Source of the DNA: Cellulomonas massiliensis JC225
GTDB lineage: Bacteria; Actinomycetota; Actinomycetes; Actinomycetales; Cellulomonadaceae
NCBI RefSeq assembly: GCF_000312005.1
Contig: NZ_HE978588.1
Span: forward strand, 2,995,277-3,031,273
Reading direction: 5' to 3'
DNA length: 35,997 nucleotides
Part shown: positions 19,775-28,008 of the stretch, piece by piece
Numbering within the stretch: position 1 is the first letter of the stretch
Layout: every line of letters begins with the position of its first letter
Program-made: the position numbers and the translations under genes
The notes under the pieces: model-generated
The model's database searches: none
Told to the model about the DNA's origin: nothing
Seen by the model: the letters and a program-made list of their open reading frames with translations, nothing else

Positions 19775-20794
19775 ATGGACCTCGCCCCGGCCCCCGCCCC
19801 CGCGACCTCGGACCCGGGGGCGGCTCCGGTCGTCGGACGGGTGCGGCGCCGGGCGGTCCTCGAGGCGGTCGGCGGGCTGCTGCTGGCGCTCGCGGTCCTG
19901 TTCGTCGGGACGACCGCGCTCGCCACGTGGGGCGAGCACCTGTACGACCACGACGGCACGGTCCACGGCATCGCGCTGTGGCAGGCGCGCGACTGGACGC
20001 CGCACCTCGCCCCCGTCGCCGTCCTCGTCCTGCTCGCGACGGCCGAGCAGACGCGGCGCGGTCGGCCGCGGCTCGTGCCCGCCCTGTGCGCGGGCGTCGT
20101 CGTCGCGTGGAGCGCCGTGGGCCTGGTCTCCCGTCGCGTCCTCGAGGGCCTCACGCCCGAGTCGTGGAGCGAGCCCCGGACCGTCCTGGAGGAGCTCGCG
20201 CTCTCCGGGCAGTGGCCGGGCTGGACCGACCCGTGGGCGTGGCGGGACGAGGCGGGCGCGCTGTTCCCGTCCCGGCGCGAGGTGGTCGCCGGGACGGAGC
20301 TCGCCGGCGGGGTCGAGCGGGTCCCGCACCCCGGGGCGCTCACCCCGCTCGTCCTCCTGTTCGCGCTGCTCGTCGTCACGTGGGCGGGGCGTCGGCTCGG
20401 GCGGTCCCTGCCGCCGGGACCCCCGACGGCCACCGGCGCGCGGTGGCTGGCGGTGGCCGTCGTCGGGCTCCCCCTGGGCGCCGCGTGGAGCGCGGTCGCG
20501 CTCCTGGGCGGCGAGGACGCCGCGGTCGTCCTCCCGCGCGACGCCGTCCCGGCCGGCGGGCTGCTCGCGCTCGTGACGCTCGCCGTCCTGTCCGTGGGAC
20601 TCGGGCGCGCGGTGTGGGTGCTCGCCGCGCTCGTCGCCCTCGCGCTCCTCGCTCCCGCGTTCGCGACGTGGTGGCAGGGCGGGCCGGACGCGGGGCTCGT
20701 GATGCCGCTGGCCGTCGCCGTGTCGGCCCTGGCCGCCTGCGGGGCCGTCCCGCTGGCACGCGGCCTGCACCGCTTCCTCCCGGCGCGCGCCTGA
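19775..20794 (+). CDS. Polytopic membrane protein of unknown function
   Basis: A 339-residue protein I do not recognise. It has about eight hydrophobic segments: one near residues 28-50, two between 72 and 115, and a cluster after residue 190. A long extracytoplasmic or cytoplasmic segment (about 115-190) is rich in Trp, Arg and acidic residues (PESWSEPRTVLEELALSGQW, then WTDPWAWRDE). No catalytic motif is visible. It is divergent from the AraC-like gene. The ATG at 19775 has neither a ribosome binding site nor a good TANNNT box. Codon usage with G or C in the third position is as strong as in the neighbours, which supports a real gene. Confidence 0.72.
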   Translation: MDLAPAPAPATSDPGAAPVVGRVRRRAVLEAVGGLLLALAVLFVGTTALATWGEHLYDHDGTVHGIALWQARDWTPHLAPVAVLVLLATAEQTRRGRPRLVPALCAGVVVAWSAVGLVSRRVLEGLTPESWSEPRTVLEELALSGQWPGWTDPWAWRDEAGALFPSRREVVAGTELAGGVERVPHPGALTPLVLLFALLVVTWAGRRLGRSLPPGPPTATGARWLAVAVVGLPLGAAWSAVALLGGEDAAVVLPRDAVPAGGLLALVTLAVLSVGLGRAVWVLAALVALALLAPAFATWWQGGPDAGLVMPLAVAVSALAACGAVPLARGLHRFLPARA

Positions 20795-20825
20795 CGCCTC
20801 GGACGGTGCGCCGCCGGCCTGCGGC

Positions 20826-22169
20826 TCAGTCCCCGAAGGGGCCGACGCGCACCACGGTGCGCGGCCGCGAGGCGAGGTCGGCCGCCAGCTCCTGCACGTC
20901 CGCCGCCGTGACCGCGCGCACGCGCTCGAGCGACTCGTCCAGGCTGAGCAGCTCGCCGTGCACCAGCTCGGCCTTGCCGAGCCTGCTCATCCGCGAGCCG
21001 GTGTCCTCCATGCCGAGGACGAGCCCGCCGCACAGCTGGCCGAGCGAGCGCTCCAGCTCCGCCGGCGTGATCGGGCTGTCGGCCAGCCGCTCGAACTCGG
21101 CGACCATGAGCGCGACGACCTCGTCGACCCGCGCGGGCGTGCAGCCCGCGTACAGGCCGAACACGCCCGTGTCCGCGTGGCCGCTCGCGAACGAGTACGT
21201 CGAGTACGCGAGCCCGCGCCGCTCGCGGATCTCCTGGAACAGGCGCGAGGACATGCCGCCGCCGAGGACGGCGTTGAGCACGGAGAGCGTGAACCGGCGC
21301 GGGTCCGTCGCGGTGAGCGACGTGCTGCCGACGATGACGTTGGCCTGCTCGGTCGGGCGGCGCACGGAGCGCTCGAGCCCGACGGCGGGGATGCCGGCCG
21401 TGCCGGCCGGCAGGTCGAGGCCGGGGACGCGGCGGCCCTCGGGCGCCGCGGCCTCGTCGAGCGACCACCCGCCGGTGGCGAGCGCGTCGAAGACCTGCTC
21501 GCACAGGGCGTCGTGGTCGACCCCGCCGGCGGCGGAGACGACGAGCGTCGAGGGCTTGTAGTGCCAGCGGTAGTGCTCCCACACGGCGTCGCGCGGCACC
21601 GCGCGGATCGTGTCGGGGGTGCCGCCGATCGGGCGGCCCAGGGGGTGGGCGCCGAGGACGGCGGCGGCGAACTGCTCGTGGACGACGTCGCTGGGGTCGT
21701 CGTCGTTCATGGCGAGCTCCTCGAGGATGACCCCGCGCTCGGTCTCGAGCTCGTCGGTGTCGATCCGGGCGCTCGTCACCATGTCCGCGATGACGTCGAC
21801 GGCCATGGGCAGGTCGGTGTCGAGCACACGCGCGTAGTAGCACGTGTGCTCCTTGCCGGTGGCGGCGTTCGCCTCGCCGCCGACGGCGTCGAAGGCCTCC
21901 GCGATGTCCATCGCGGTGCGCCGGGCCGTCCCCTTGAACAGCAGGTGCTCGAGGAAGTGCGTCGAGCCGTGGTGGCCCGACTCCTCGTCGCGGGACCCGA
22001 CGCCGACCCACGCCCCGACGGTCGCGGAGCGCAGGCCGGGCATGTGCTCGGAGAGCACCCGGACCCCGCCGGGCAGGACGGATCGACGCACGTGCGTGTC
22101 ACCGTCCTGCCCGACGGACTGCTCGGCCCCGGGCCCACCGGTCCGGACGAGCGGGAGGTCCAGGGGCAC
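20826..22169 (-). CDS. M16-family zinc metallopeptidase (mitochondrial processing peptidase-like)
   Basis: A 447-residue peptidase of the insulinase/M16 family. The inverted zinc motif HFLEHLLFKGT (HxxEH) is followed about 75 residues later by ERGVILEELAM, which supplies the third zinc ligand. The C-terminal M16 half contains EIRERRGLAYSTYSF, the usual arginine-tyrosine signature, so one chain holds both halves of a B-subfamily peptidase. The GTG start at 22169 lies one base after the pnp stop; no separate ribosome binding site is seen, which points to translational coupling. pnp followed by this peptidase is a common actinobacterial arrangement, though the physiological substrate is not known. 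Confidence 0.92.
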   Translation of the reverse strand: MPLDLPLVRTGGPGAEQSVGQDGDTHVRRSVLPGGVRVLSEHMPGLRSATVGAWVGVGSRDEESGHHGSTHFLEHLLFKGTARRTAMDIAEAFDAVGGEANAATGKEHTCYYARVLDTDLPMAVDVIADMVTSARIDTDELETERGVILEELAMNDDDPSDVVHEQFAAAVLGAHPLGRPIGGTPDTIRAVPRDAVWEHYRWHYKPSTLVVSAAGGVDHDALCEQVFDALATGGWSLDEAAAPEGRRVPGLDLPAGTAGIPAVGLERSVRRPTEQANVIVGSTSLTATDPRRFTLSVLNAVLGGGMSSRLFQEIRERRGLAYSTYSFASGHADTGVFGLYAGCTPARVDEVVALMVAEFERLADSPITPAELERSLGQLCGGLVLGMEDTGSRMSRLGKAELVHGELLSLDESLERVRAVTAADVQELAADLASRPRTVVRVGPFGD

Positions 22170-22170
22170 G

Positions 22171-24402
22171 TCAGGCGTCGACCGCGGCCGGCGCGTCGGC
22201 GGAGCCGGCGGCCTCGCCGTCCTCGTCGACGACCGCGTGCAGCGACAGCTTGCCGCGCGGGTCGATCTCGCCGATCTCGACCTGGACCTTCTGGCCGATC
22301 GAGAGGACGTCCTCGACGTTCTCCACGCGCTTGCCGCCGACGAGCTTGCGGATCTGGCTGATGTGCAGCAGACCGTCCTTGCCGGGCGACAGCGAGATGA
22401 AGGCGCCGAACGACGTCGTCTTGACGACGGTCCCGACGAACCGCTCGCCGACCTCGGGCATGTGCGGGTTGGCGATCGCGTTGATCGCGGCCCGCGCCGC
22501 CTCGGCCGACGGGCCGTCGGTCGCACCGATGTAGACCGTGCCGTCGTCCTCGATGGAGATGTCGGCGCCCGTCTCCTCCTGGATCTGGTTGATCATCTTG
22601 CCCTTGGGGCCGATGACCTCGCCGATCTTGTCGACCGGCACCTTCACCGTGATGACGCGCGGCGCGTACGGGCTCATCTCGTCCGGCGTGTCGATCGCCT
22701 CGGCGATGACGTCGAGGATCGCGAGGCGAGCCTCCTTCGCCTGGGTCAGCGCGCCCGCCAGGACCGACGCCGGGATGCCGTCGAGCTTGGTGTCGAGCTG
22801 GATCGCGGTGACGAACTCCCGCGTGCCGGCGACCTTGAAGTCCATGTCGCCGAACGCGTCCTCGGCGCCGAGGATGTCGGTGAGCGCGGCGTACCGCGTC
22901 TCGCCGTCGACCGTGTCGGAGACCAGACCCATCGCGATGCCCGCGACGGGCGCCCGCAGCGGCACGCCGGCGTTCAGGAGCGAGAGCGTCGAGGCGCAAA
23001 CCGAGCCCATCGACGTCGAGCCGTTGGAGCCGAGCGCCTCGGACACCTGGCGGATCGCGTAGGGGAACTCCTCGCGCGACGGCAGGACCGGCACGAGCGC
23101 CCGCTCGGCGAGCGCGCCGTGACCGATCTCGCGCCGCTTCGGCGAGCCCACGCGGCCCGTCTCACCGGTCGAGTACGGCGGGAAGTTGTAGTTGTGCATG
23201 TAGCGCTTGCGCGTCTCGGGCGACAGCGTGTCGAGCTGCTGCTCCATGCGGAGCATGTTGAGCGTCGTGACGCCGAGGATCTGCGTCTCGCCGCGCTCGA
23301 ACAGCGCCGAGCCGTGCACCCGCGGGAGGACCTCGACCTCGGCCGAGAGCGTGCGGATGTCGCGCAGGCCGCGGCCGTCGATGCGGAAGCCGTCGGTGAG
23401 GATGCGCTGGCGGATGAGCTTCTTCTGCACCGAGCGGTACGCGGCGGAGAGCTCCTTCTCGCGACCCTCGAACTGCTCGGCGAGCTCGGCGAGGACCTCC
23501 GCCTTGATCTCGTCCAGGCGGCCCTCGCGGGTCTGCTTGTCGGCGATGCTCAGCGCCTCGCCCAGGCGCGCCGACGCGGCGCCCTCGACGGCGGCGTACG
23601 CGTCGTCCTGGTAGTCCGGGAACGTCGGGAAGACCTGCGTCTCCTTGGCGGCCTTGCTCGCCAGCTCGCGCTGCGCCTCGACGAGCGCGCGGATGAACGG
23701 CTTGGCGGCCTCGAGGCCCTCGGCGACGACCTCCTCGGTCGGCGCCTGCGCACCCTCGCCCTTGATGAGGTTCCACGACTTCTCGGGCGCCTCGGCCTCG
23801 ATCATCGCGATCGCGACGTCGTCACCGACGACGCGGCCGGCGACGACCATGTCGAACGTGGCGCGCTCGCGCTCGGAGTAGCGCGGGAACGCGACCCACT
23901 GGCCGTCGATGAGCGCGATGCGCACGCCGCCGACGGGGCCGGAGAACGGCAGGCCGGAGATCTGCGTCGAGATCGACGCGGCGTTGATCGCGAGGACGTC
24001 GTACGCGTCGTCCGGGTGGATCGCCAGGACGGTGATGACGACCTGGACCTCGTTGCGCAGGCCCTTGACGAACAGCGGGCGCAGCGGGCGGTCGACGAGC
24101 CGGCAGGCGAGGATCGCCTCGGTCGAGGGACGGCCCTCACGGCGGAAGAACGAGCCGGGGATCTTGCCGGCGGCGTACTGCCGCTCCTCGACGTCGATCG
24201 TCAGCGGGAAGAAGTCGAACTGGTCCTTGGGGTGCTTGCCGGCCGTGGTGGCCGACAGGAGCATCGTGTCGCCGTCCAGGTAGGCGGCGACGGCGCCGGC
24301 GGCCTGCTTGGCCAGGCGGCCCGTCTCGAAGCGGACGGTGCGGGTGCCGAAGGAGCCGTTGTCGATGACGGCCTCGGCGAACTGGATCTCGGGACCCTCC
24401 AC
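22171..24402 (-). CDS. pnp: Polyribonucleotide nucleotidyltransferase (PNPase)
   Basis: A 743-residue phosphorolytic 3'-5' exoribonuclease that degrades RNA and can add 3' tails. Two RNase PH-like domains (about 15-240 and 345-570) are separated by a helical linker; [21 protein letters not shown] and [10 protein letters not shown] in the second domain are characteristic catalytic-core segments. A KH domain ([19 protein letters not shown]) and an S1 domain ([17 protein letters not shown] through GKLSLHAV) follow, then a short Ala/Asp tail. GTG at 24402 is the start, with AAGGAGGG six bases upstream. It lies 215 bp downstream of rpsO on the same strand, with a structured spacer, and is followed at once by the M16 peptidase gene. 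Confidence 0.96.
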   Translation of the reverse strand: MEGPEIQFAEAVIDNGSFGTRTVRFETGRLAKQAAGAVAAYLDGDTMLLSATTAGKHPKDQFDFFPLTIDVEERQYAAGKIPGSFFRREGRPSTEAILACRLVDRPLRPLFVKGLRNEVQVVITVLAIHPDDAYDVLAINAASISTQISGLPFSGPVGGVRIALIDGQWVAFPRYSERERATFDMVVAGRVVGDDVAIAMIEAEAPEKSWNLIKGEGAQAPTEEVVAEGLEAAKPFIRALVEAQRELASKAAKETQVFPTFPDYQDDAYAAVEGAASARLGEALSIADKQTREGRLDEIKAEVLAELAEQFEGREKELSAAYRSVQKKLIRQRILTDGFRIDGRGLRDIRTLSAEVEVLPRVHGSALFERGETQILGVTTLNMLRMEQQLDTLSPETRKRYMHNYNFPPYSTGETGRVGSPKRREIGHGALAERALVPVLPSREEFPYAIRQVSEALGSNGSTSMGSVCASTLSLLNAGVPLRAPVAGIAMGLVSDTVDGETRYAALTDILGAEDAFGDMDFKVAGTREFVTAIQLDTKLDGIPASVLAGALTQAKEARLAILDVIAEAIDTPDEMSPYAPRVITVKVPVDKIGEVIGPKGKMINQIQEETGADISIEDDGTVYIGATDGPSAEAARAAINAIANPHMPEVGERFVGTVVKTTSFGAFISLSPGKDGLLHISQIRKLVGGKRVENVEDVLSIGQKVQVEIGEIDPRGKLSLHAVVDEDGEAAGSADAPAAVDA

Positions 24403-24457
24403 GGGTGCCCTCCTTGTTCTCGAAGGCGCCGGGCCGGCCGCGGCGGTCTTCGACCGT

Positions 24458-24502
24458 GGTCCTCGGAGCCGGGTGCGGTTCCGAGAGCCACTACCGAGGA
24501 CC
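24458..24502 (-). promoter_or_regulatory. Hairpin in the pnp leader
   Basis: Perfect 9-base inverted repeat (ggtcctcgg at 24458-24466, ccgaggacc at 24494-24502) whose inner bases can form a competing stem (24462-24470 with 24477-24485, one mismatch). It lies between the rpsO hairpin and the pnp start. In E. coli a structured pnp leader is cut by RNase III and used for PNPase autoregulation; a similar role here is inference only. Confidence 0.4.
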
Positions 24503-24576
24503 GGACGAGCGGACCAGGCGCGGTGGATGGTGCTGGTGGTGCGGGTCGCGCGGGGCCGGCGACGGCCCCACGCGGA

Positions 24577-24609
24577 ACCAGCCCGGACCCGCGCGGGGTC
24601 CGGGCTGGT
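24577..24609 (-). terminator. Terminator-like hairpin after rpsO
   Basis: Perfect 14-base inverted repeat (24577-24590 and 24596-24609) with a 5-base loop, 8 bp after the rpsO stop. No T run follows on the minus strand. It may stop part of the rpsO transcription or mark its 3' end after processing. Confidence 0.6.
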
Positions 24610-24617
24610 CCGGAGGT

Positions 24618-24887
24618 TCAGCGGCGAAGGCCGAGGCGCTCCACGATGCTGCGGTAGCGGTTGATGTCGACCTTCTGGAGGTAGCCGAGCAGGCGGCGAC
24701 GACGACCGACGAGCAGCAGCAGCCCGCGGCGGCTGTGGTGGTCGTGCTTGTGCTCCTTGAGGTGCTCCGTCAGGTCCTTGATGCGCTGCGTCAGGACCGC
24801 GATCTGCACCTCCGGCGAGCCGGTGTCGCCCTCGTGAGTGGCGTACTCGGTCATGATGGCCTGCTTGGTGGCAGTGTCGAGCGACAC
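24618..24887 (-). CDS. rpsO: 30S ribosomal protein S15
   Basis: An 89-residue ribosomal protein that binds 16S rRNA early in small-subunit assembly. [40 protein letters not shown] and the ending [12 protein letters not shown] are the S15 signature. The start is GTG at 24887, giving the exact family length, with GAGGAGAA a few bases upstream; a longer in-frame extension to 24935 is rejected. It precedes pnp as in most bacteria. Confidence 0.97.
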   Translation of the reverse strand: MSLDTATKQAIMTEYATHEGDTGSPEVQIAVLTQRIKDLTEHLKEHKHDHHSRRGLLLLVGRRRRLLGYLQKVDINRYRSIVERLGLRR

Positions 24888-25114
24888 GGTTCTCCTCGTG
24901 GTGTCTCGTTGCGCGGTGCGCCGGGGCATGTCCACCCGGGCTCTCTCGTTCCGCGGCCGGTCGTACGGCAGCAGTCATGCTACCAGGCCGGACGGGTCGA
25001 CCCCCCTCCGGTCCGCTGGTGCGCCGGTCGACCGCGCGGGACGCACCGACCGGCGGACGAATCGGACACGAGCCGGTAGTCTCCTGCCGTCGCACGCCAA
25101 GGAGGGCACCGCAC
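24888..25114. other. Divergent control region between rpsO and a small plus-strand gene
   Basis: A 227-bp gap holding starts in both directions. On the minus strand TAGCAT (24977-24982) is a candidate -10 for rpsO, leaving a leader of roughly 85 nt. On the plus strand TAGTCT (25077-25082) precedes AAGGAGGG and the GTG at 25115. Neither has a convincing -35 box. I see no other gene or repeat in it. Confidence 0.4.
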
Positions 25115-25279
25115 GTGAACGACCTGCCCGAGGCACCGCACCCCGCCTCGTCCGACGTCCTCGACTTCGGCTGGGACGCGCCCGCGTCCGAGCCGGGCGC
25201 ACGCCGCAGCCGCGAGGAGCTCCTCGCGATCGGGCACCAGGTGCTCGACGGCATGCACCAGCTGCGCGACCACGTGTGA
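25115..25279 (+). CDS. 54-residue protein of unknown function
   Basis: A short, acidic-to-neutral protein I do not recognise. It has a proline/acid-rich first half (ending [15 protein letters not shown]) and a helical second half ([23 protein letters not shown]). The reading is supported by an ideal AAGGAGGG site eight bases before the GTG start at 25115 and by strong third-position GC. No membrane segment or metal motif is present. It sits between rpsO and ribF on the opposite strand to both. Confidence 0.65.
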   Translation: MNDLPEAPHPASSDVLDFGWDAPASEPGARRSREELLAIGHQVLDGMHQLRDHV

Positions 25280-25311
25280 CGGGGAGCTGACGCCGCCCAC
25301 CGGCCGGCGCC

Positions 25312-26319
25312 TCACTCCTGCGGCGCGACCCCGAGCACCTGGCGCGCCCGCGCCACGTCGCCGTCCATCGCCTCGACGAGCTCGTCGACCGACGAGAAGG
25401 CGAGCGTCGGCCGCAGCCGCGCGACGAGCTCGAGCACGACCTCCTCGTCGTACAGGTCGAGGTCGGTGCGGTCGAGCACGTACGCCTCGACCCGGCGGCT
25501 CACGCCGTCGAACGTCGGGTTCGTGCCGATCGAGATGGCCGCGGGCAGCCGGGGCTCGTCGACGAGCGGCTCACCGTCCGCCGTGCGCGAGCGGCGCAGC
25601 CACCCGGCGTACACGCCGTCCGCGGGCACCATGCCGTCGGAGTCCGCGGCCAGGTTCGCCGTCGGGTAGCCGAGCTCGCGCCCCCGGGCGTCGCCGTGCA
25701 CGACCACGCCGCGCAGCCGGTGCGGGCGGCCGAGCACCTGCGCGGCGCCCACCACGTCGCCGTCCTGCAGCAGCTCGCGCACCCACGAGGACGACCACCG
25801 GCGGTGCACCGGGTCGTCCGCCGCGCCCGCGGGACCCGTGACGTCGTCGATCACCTCGACGCCGAAGCCGAAGCGGCGCCCGAGCTCCCCCATGGTGGCG
25901 AGGTCGCCGGAGTTGTCGCGCCCGAACCGCACGTCGCGGCCCACGACCACCGTCCGGGCCCGCAGGCCGTCGACGAGGTAGCGGCGCACGAACTCCTCGG
26001 GCGTCTGGCGCGCGAAGTCGAGCGTGTAGGGCAGCAGCAGCACGGCGTCGAGGCCGGTCCCGGCGAGCAGCTCGAGCCGGTCCTCGTCGCCGGTGATGAG
26101 CGCCGGCGCCGCACCCGGCCGGTGCACCTGCTGCGGGTGCGGGCTGAACGTCACGGCCACGGCGCGGGCGCCCCCCGCCCGCGCGTCGTCGGCCATCGCG
26201 CTGAGGACGCTCACGTGCCCCCGGTGCACGCCGTCGAAGTTGCCGATCGTGACGACCGAGGGGCCGAAGTCGTCGGGGACCTCGGACAGGTCGGTCCAGC
26301 GCAGCACAGGTGCGATCAT
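25312..26319 (-). CDS. ribF: Bifunctional riboflavin kinase/FAD synthetase
   Basis: About 335 residues. The N-terminal FAD synthetase (nucleotidyltransferase) domain shows TIGNFDGVHRGH near residue 24 and TFSPHPQQVHRP; the C-terminal riboflavin kinase domain shows GRELGYPTANL and SIGTNPTF. Together they convert riboflavin to FMN and FAD. The ATG at 26319 gives the listed coordinates, but the GTG at 26307 is a serious alternative: it would give the Met-x-Arg-Trp opening common in actinobacterial RibF, and CATGAT stands seven bases before it, as for other leaderless genes here. It follows truB by 58 bp. I see no FMN riboswitch upstream. Confidence 0.94.
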   Translation of the reverse strand: MIAPVLRWTDLSEVPDDFGPSVVTIGNFDGVHRGHVSVLSAMADDARAGGARAVAVTFSPHPQQVHRPGAAPALITGDEDRLELLAGTGLDAVLLLPYTLDFARQTPEEFVRRYLVDGLRARTVVVGRDVRFGRDNSGDLATMGELGRRFGFGVEVIDDVTGPAGAADDPVHRRWSSSWVRELLQDGDVVGAAQVLGRPHRLRGVVVHGDARGRELGYPTANLAADSDGMVPADGVYAGWLRRSRTADGEPLVDEPRLPAAISIGTNPTFDGVSRRVEAYVLDRTDLDLYDEEVVLELVARLRPTLAFSSVDELVEAMDGDVARARQVLGVAPQE

Positions 26320-26377
26320 GCCATCCGCGCGGCCCCGTGCGGCGCCGCGACCGTCGGGACCGGTGCGGGCGGCGCGC

Positions 26378-27322
26378 TCACGCGGGCGCGAGGACGAGCA
26401 CGGGGCGTGCGCGCCCGCCGCGGGTCTCGACGAGCGCGACGAGCGACCCGTCGGGCGCGACCGCGGCCAGCGGGCCGCCGGGGTCCCCCTCGCGCGCCGC
26501 GATCGCCTGCCCGTAGGACAGCGCCGTCGCCTCGGCGGACGTGAGGACGCGCTCGGGCATGACCGCGCGCGCCGCGTCCGCGAGCGGGAGCGTCTCGGCC
26601 GGCACGTCGTCGGGGAGCTGCGCGAGCTCGTCGAGCGTCGCGGCGCGGTCGAGCGCGAACCCGCCGACCCGCGTGCGGCGCAGGGCGGTGAGGTGGCCGC
26701 CGACGCCGAGCGCGGCGCCGAGGTCCCGCGCGAGGGCGCGCACGTACGTCCCGGACGAGACGACGACGCGCACGTCCACGTCGAGCACGCCCACGCCGTC
26801 CACCGTCGCGGCGCGCGTGCCGAGCACCTCGAACGCGTGCACGACCACCGGCCGCGCCGCCAGCTCGACCGCCTCGCCGGCCCGCACGCGGTCGTACGAC
26901 CGCCGGCCGTCCACCTTGATCGCGGAGACCGCGCTCGGGACCTGCTGGAGCGGGCCCGTCAGCGGGACGGTGGCCGCGACGACGTCGCTGCTCGTCAGGT
27001 CGCCCGCGCCGGCGAGCGACGTGCGCTCGCCCTCGGCGTCCTCGGTCGACGTGGTCTCGCCGAGCCGGACGGTCGCGAGGTACTCCTTGTCCGCGCCGAC
27101 GACGTAGGTGAGCAGGCGGGTGGCCCGCCCGACACCGACGACGAGGACGCCGGTCGCCATGGGATCGAGCGTCCCGGCGTGCCCCACCTTGCGGGTGCCG
27201 GCGACCCGCCGCAGGCGCGCGACGACGTCGTGGCTCGTCCAGCCGGCCGGCTTGTCGACGACGAGGACGCCGTCCGCCGCGGTCGGCCGCCGCGGCGCGC
27301 GCTCGCGCGGCTCGGCGCTCAC
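26378..27322 (-). CDS. truB: tRNA pseudouridine-55 synthase
   Basis: A 314-residue enzyme that makes pseudouridine 55 in the T-loop of tRNAs. GVLVVDKPAGWTSHDVVARL at 18-37 and KVGHAGTLDPMATGVLVV at 45-62, with catalytic Asp53, are the family signature; SAIKVDGRRSYDRVRAGE and SSGTYVRALARDLG follow. The start is GTG at 27322, overlapping the tetR stop by 4 bp, which is unusual: truB normally follows rbfA, and here a regulator gene occupies the upstream position. No ribosome binding site or promoter is visible at its start, so expression probably depends at least partly on the tetR transcript. Confidence 0.94.
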   Translation of the reverse strand: MSAEPRERAPRRPTAADGVLVVDKPAGWTSHDVVARLRRVAGTRKVGHAGTLDPMATGVLVVGVGRATRLLTYVVGADKEYLATVRLGETTSTEDAEGERTSLAGAGDLTSSDVVAATVPLTGPLQQVPSAVSAIKVDGRRSYDRVRAGEAVELAARPVVVHAFEVLGTRAATVDGVGVLDVDVRVVVSSGTYVRALARDLGAALGVGGHLTALRRTRVGGFALDRAATLDELAQLPDDVPAETLPLADAARAVMPERVLTSAEATALSYGQAIAAREGDPGGPLAAVAPDGSLVALVETRGGRARPVLVLAPA

Positions 27323-27897
27323 GCGGTGCGCCGCTGCTCGGCGATGCTCTCGGCGACGCAGAGCAGGAGCGAGTCCAGACCGGCCTCCTCGCCCTCGTGG
27401 GCGGGCGCGTCGACGGCGAGCAGCACGTTGATGAGCATGCCGTTGGCGACGAACTGCCGCCCCTCCTCCGCGGTGCCGCCGGAGCGCTCGAGGAACGCCT
27501 GGTAGGCCTCCCCGAGGGTGCGCCGCGCGTTCGACGCGACCGCGGGGTCGCTGTCGAGGAACCCGTGCATGAGCAGCCGGAGCAGGTCGCGGTCGTCGAG
27601 CAGCCCGGTGTACGCCTCCCCCATCTCCCGGGCCGCGTCCGGACCGGCGGGCACGCGCCGGAGCGTCTCGAGCACCTGCGCGGTCACCTGGGCGTGCGTC
27701 TCGCGGAAGAGCTCGCGCTTGGAGCCGAACAGGCGCACCACGTAGGGCTGCGAGACGCCGGCCTCGCGCGCGATCTCGTCCGTCGTGGCCGCGAAGCCGT
27801 CGCGCGCGAAGAGCCGGCGGGCCACCGCGAGGATCTGGTCGCGCCGCTGGGCCCCGGTCATCCGCGTCGTCGCGGTGTCCGCATCCTGAGTCGCCAT
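27319..27897 (-). CDS. TetR-family transcription regulator
   Basis: A 192-residue regulator. The N-terminal helix-turn-helix is clear: RRDQILAVARRLFARDGFAATTDEIAREAGVSQPYVVRLFGSKRELF, about residues 18-65 with the recognition helix at VSQPYVVRLFG. The remaining helices form the ligand-binding part. It faces the MFS exporter gene across 111 bp containing overlapping promoters and direct repeats, the standard layout for a drug-responsive repressor and its exporter. The ATG at 27897 has no ribosome binding site; TAACCT six bases before it implies a leaderless mRNA. Its stop overlaps truB by 4 bp. Ligand unknown. Confidence 0.9.
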   Translation of the reverse strand: MATQDADTATTRMTGAQRRDQILAVARRLFARDGFAATTDEIAREAGVSQPYVVRLFGSKRELFRETHAQVTAQVLETLRRVPAGPDAAREMGEAYTGLLDDRDLLRLLMHGFLDSDPAVASNARRTLGEAYQAFLERSGGTAEEGRQFVANGMLINVLLAVDAPAHEGEEAGLDSLLLCVAESIAEQRRTA

Positions 27898-27898
27898 G

Positions 27899-27927
27899 TT
27901 GACAGGTTATCAGTGGATGCCTACGTT
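27899..27927 (+). promoter_or_regulatory. Promoter of the MFS exporter gene
   Basis: A consensus -35 box TTGACA (27899-27904), 17 bp, then TACGTT (27922-27927). Initiation near 27934 would leave a leader of about 75 nt ending in AGGGAG before the ATG at 28009. The -35 and -10 spacer is occupied by the first direct repeat of the presumed TetR operator. Confidence 0.65.
27904..27909 (-). promoter_or_regulatory. -10 element for leaderless tetR
   Basis: TAACCT on the minus strand, six bases (GTCAAC), then ATG of tetR. It overlaps the -35 box and spacer of the divergent exporter promoter, so one bound protein could block both directions. Confidence 0.5.
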
Positions 27928-27954
27928 CGTCTTTGTTAGTTATCACTCAATGCC
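27906..27954. promoter_or_regulatory. Candidate TetR operator: two direct repeats
   Basis: GTTATCAGTGGATGCC at 27906-27921 and GTTATCACTCAATGCC at 27939-27954 match at 13 of 16 positions and are 33 bp apart, close to three helical turns. The first fills the promoter spacer, the second lies just after the expected start of exporter transcription. The AT content here is clearly above that of the surroundings. Binding by the adjacent TetR protein is inference. Confidence 0.5.
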
Positions 27955-28008
27955 AACCGTTGCCGCACACGTCCTCCGCCGCCCGCGGCCCCGCTCCAGG
28001 GAGACACG

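Noticed and set aside
24403..25254. Longer N-terminus for PNPase or one reading through rpsO
   Set aside because: Family length, AAGGAGGG placement and the separate rpsO gene fix the start at GTG 24402.
26320..26377. FMN riboswitch before ribF
   Set aside because: The 58-bp gap is too short and shows none of the conserved RFN segments.
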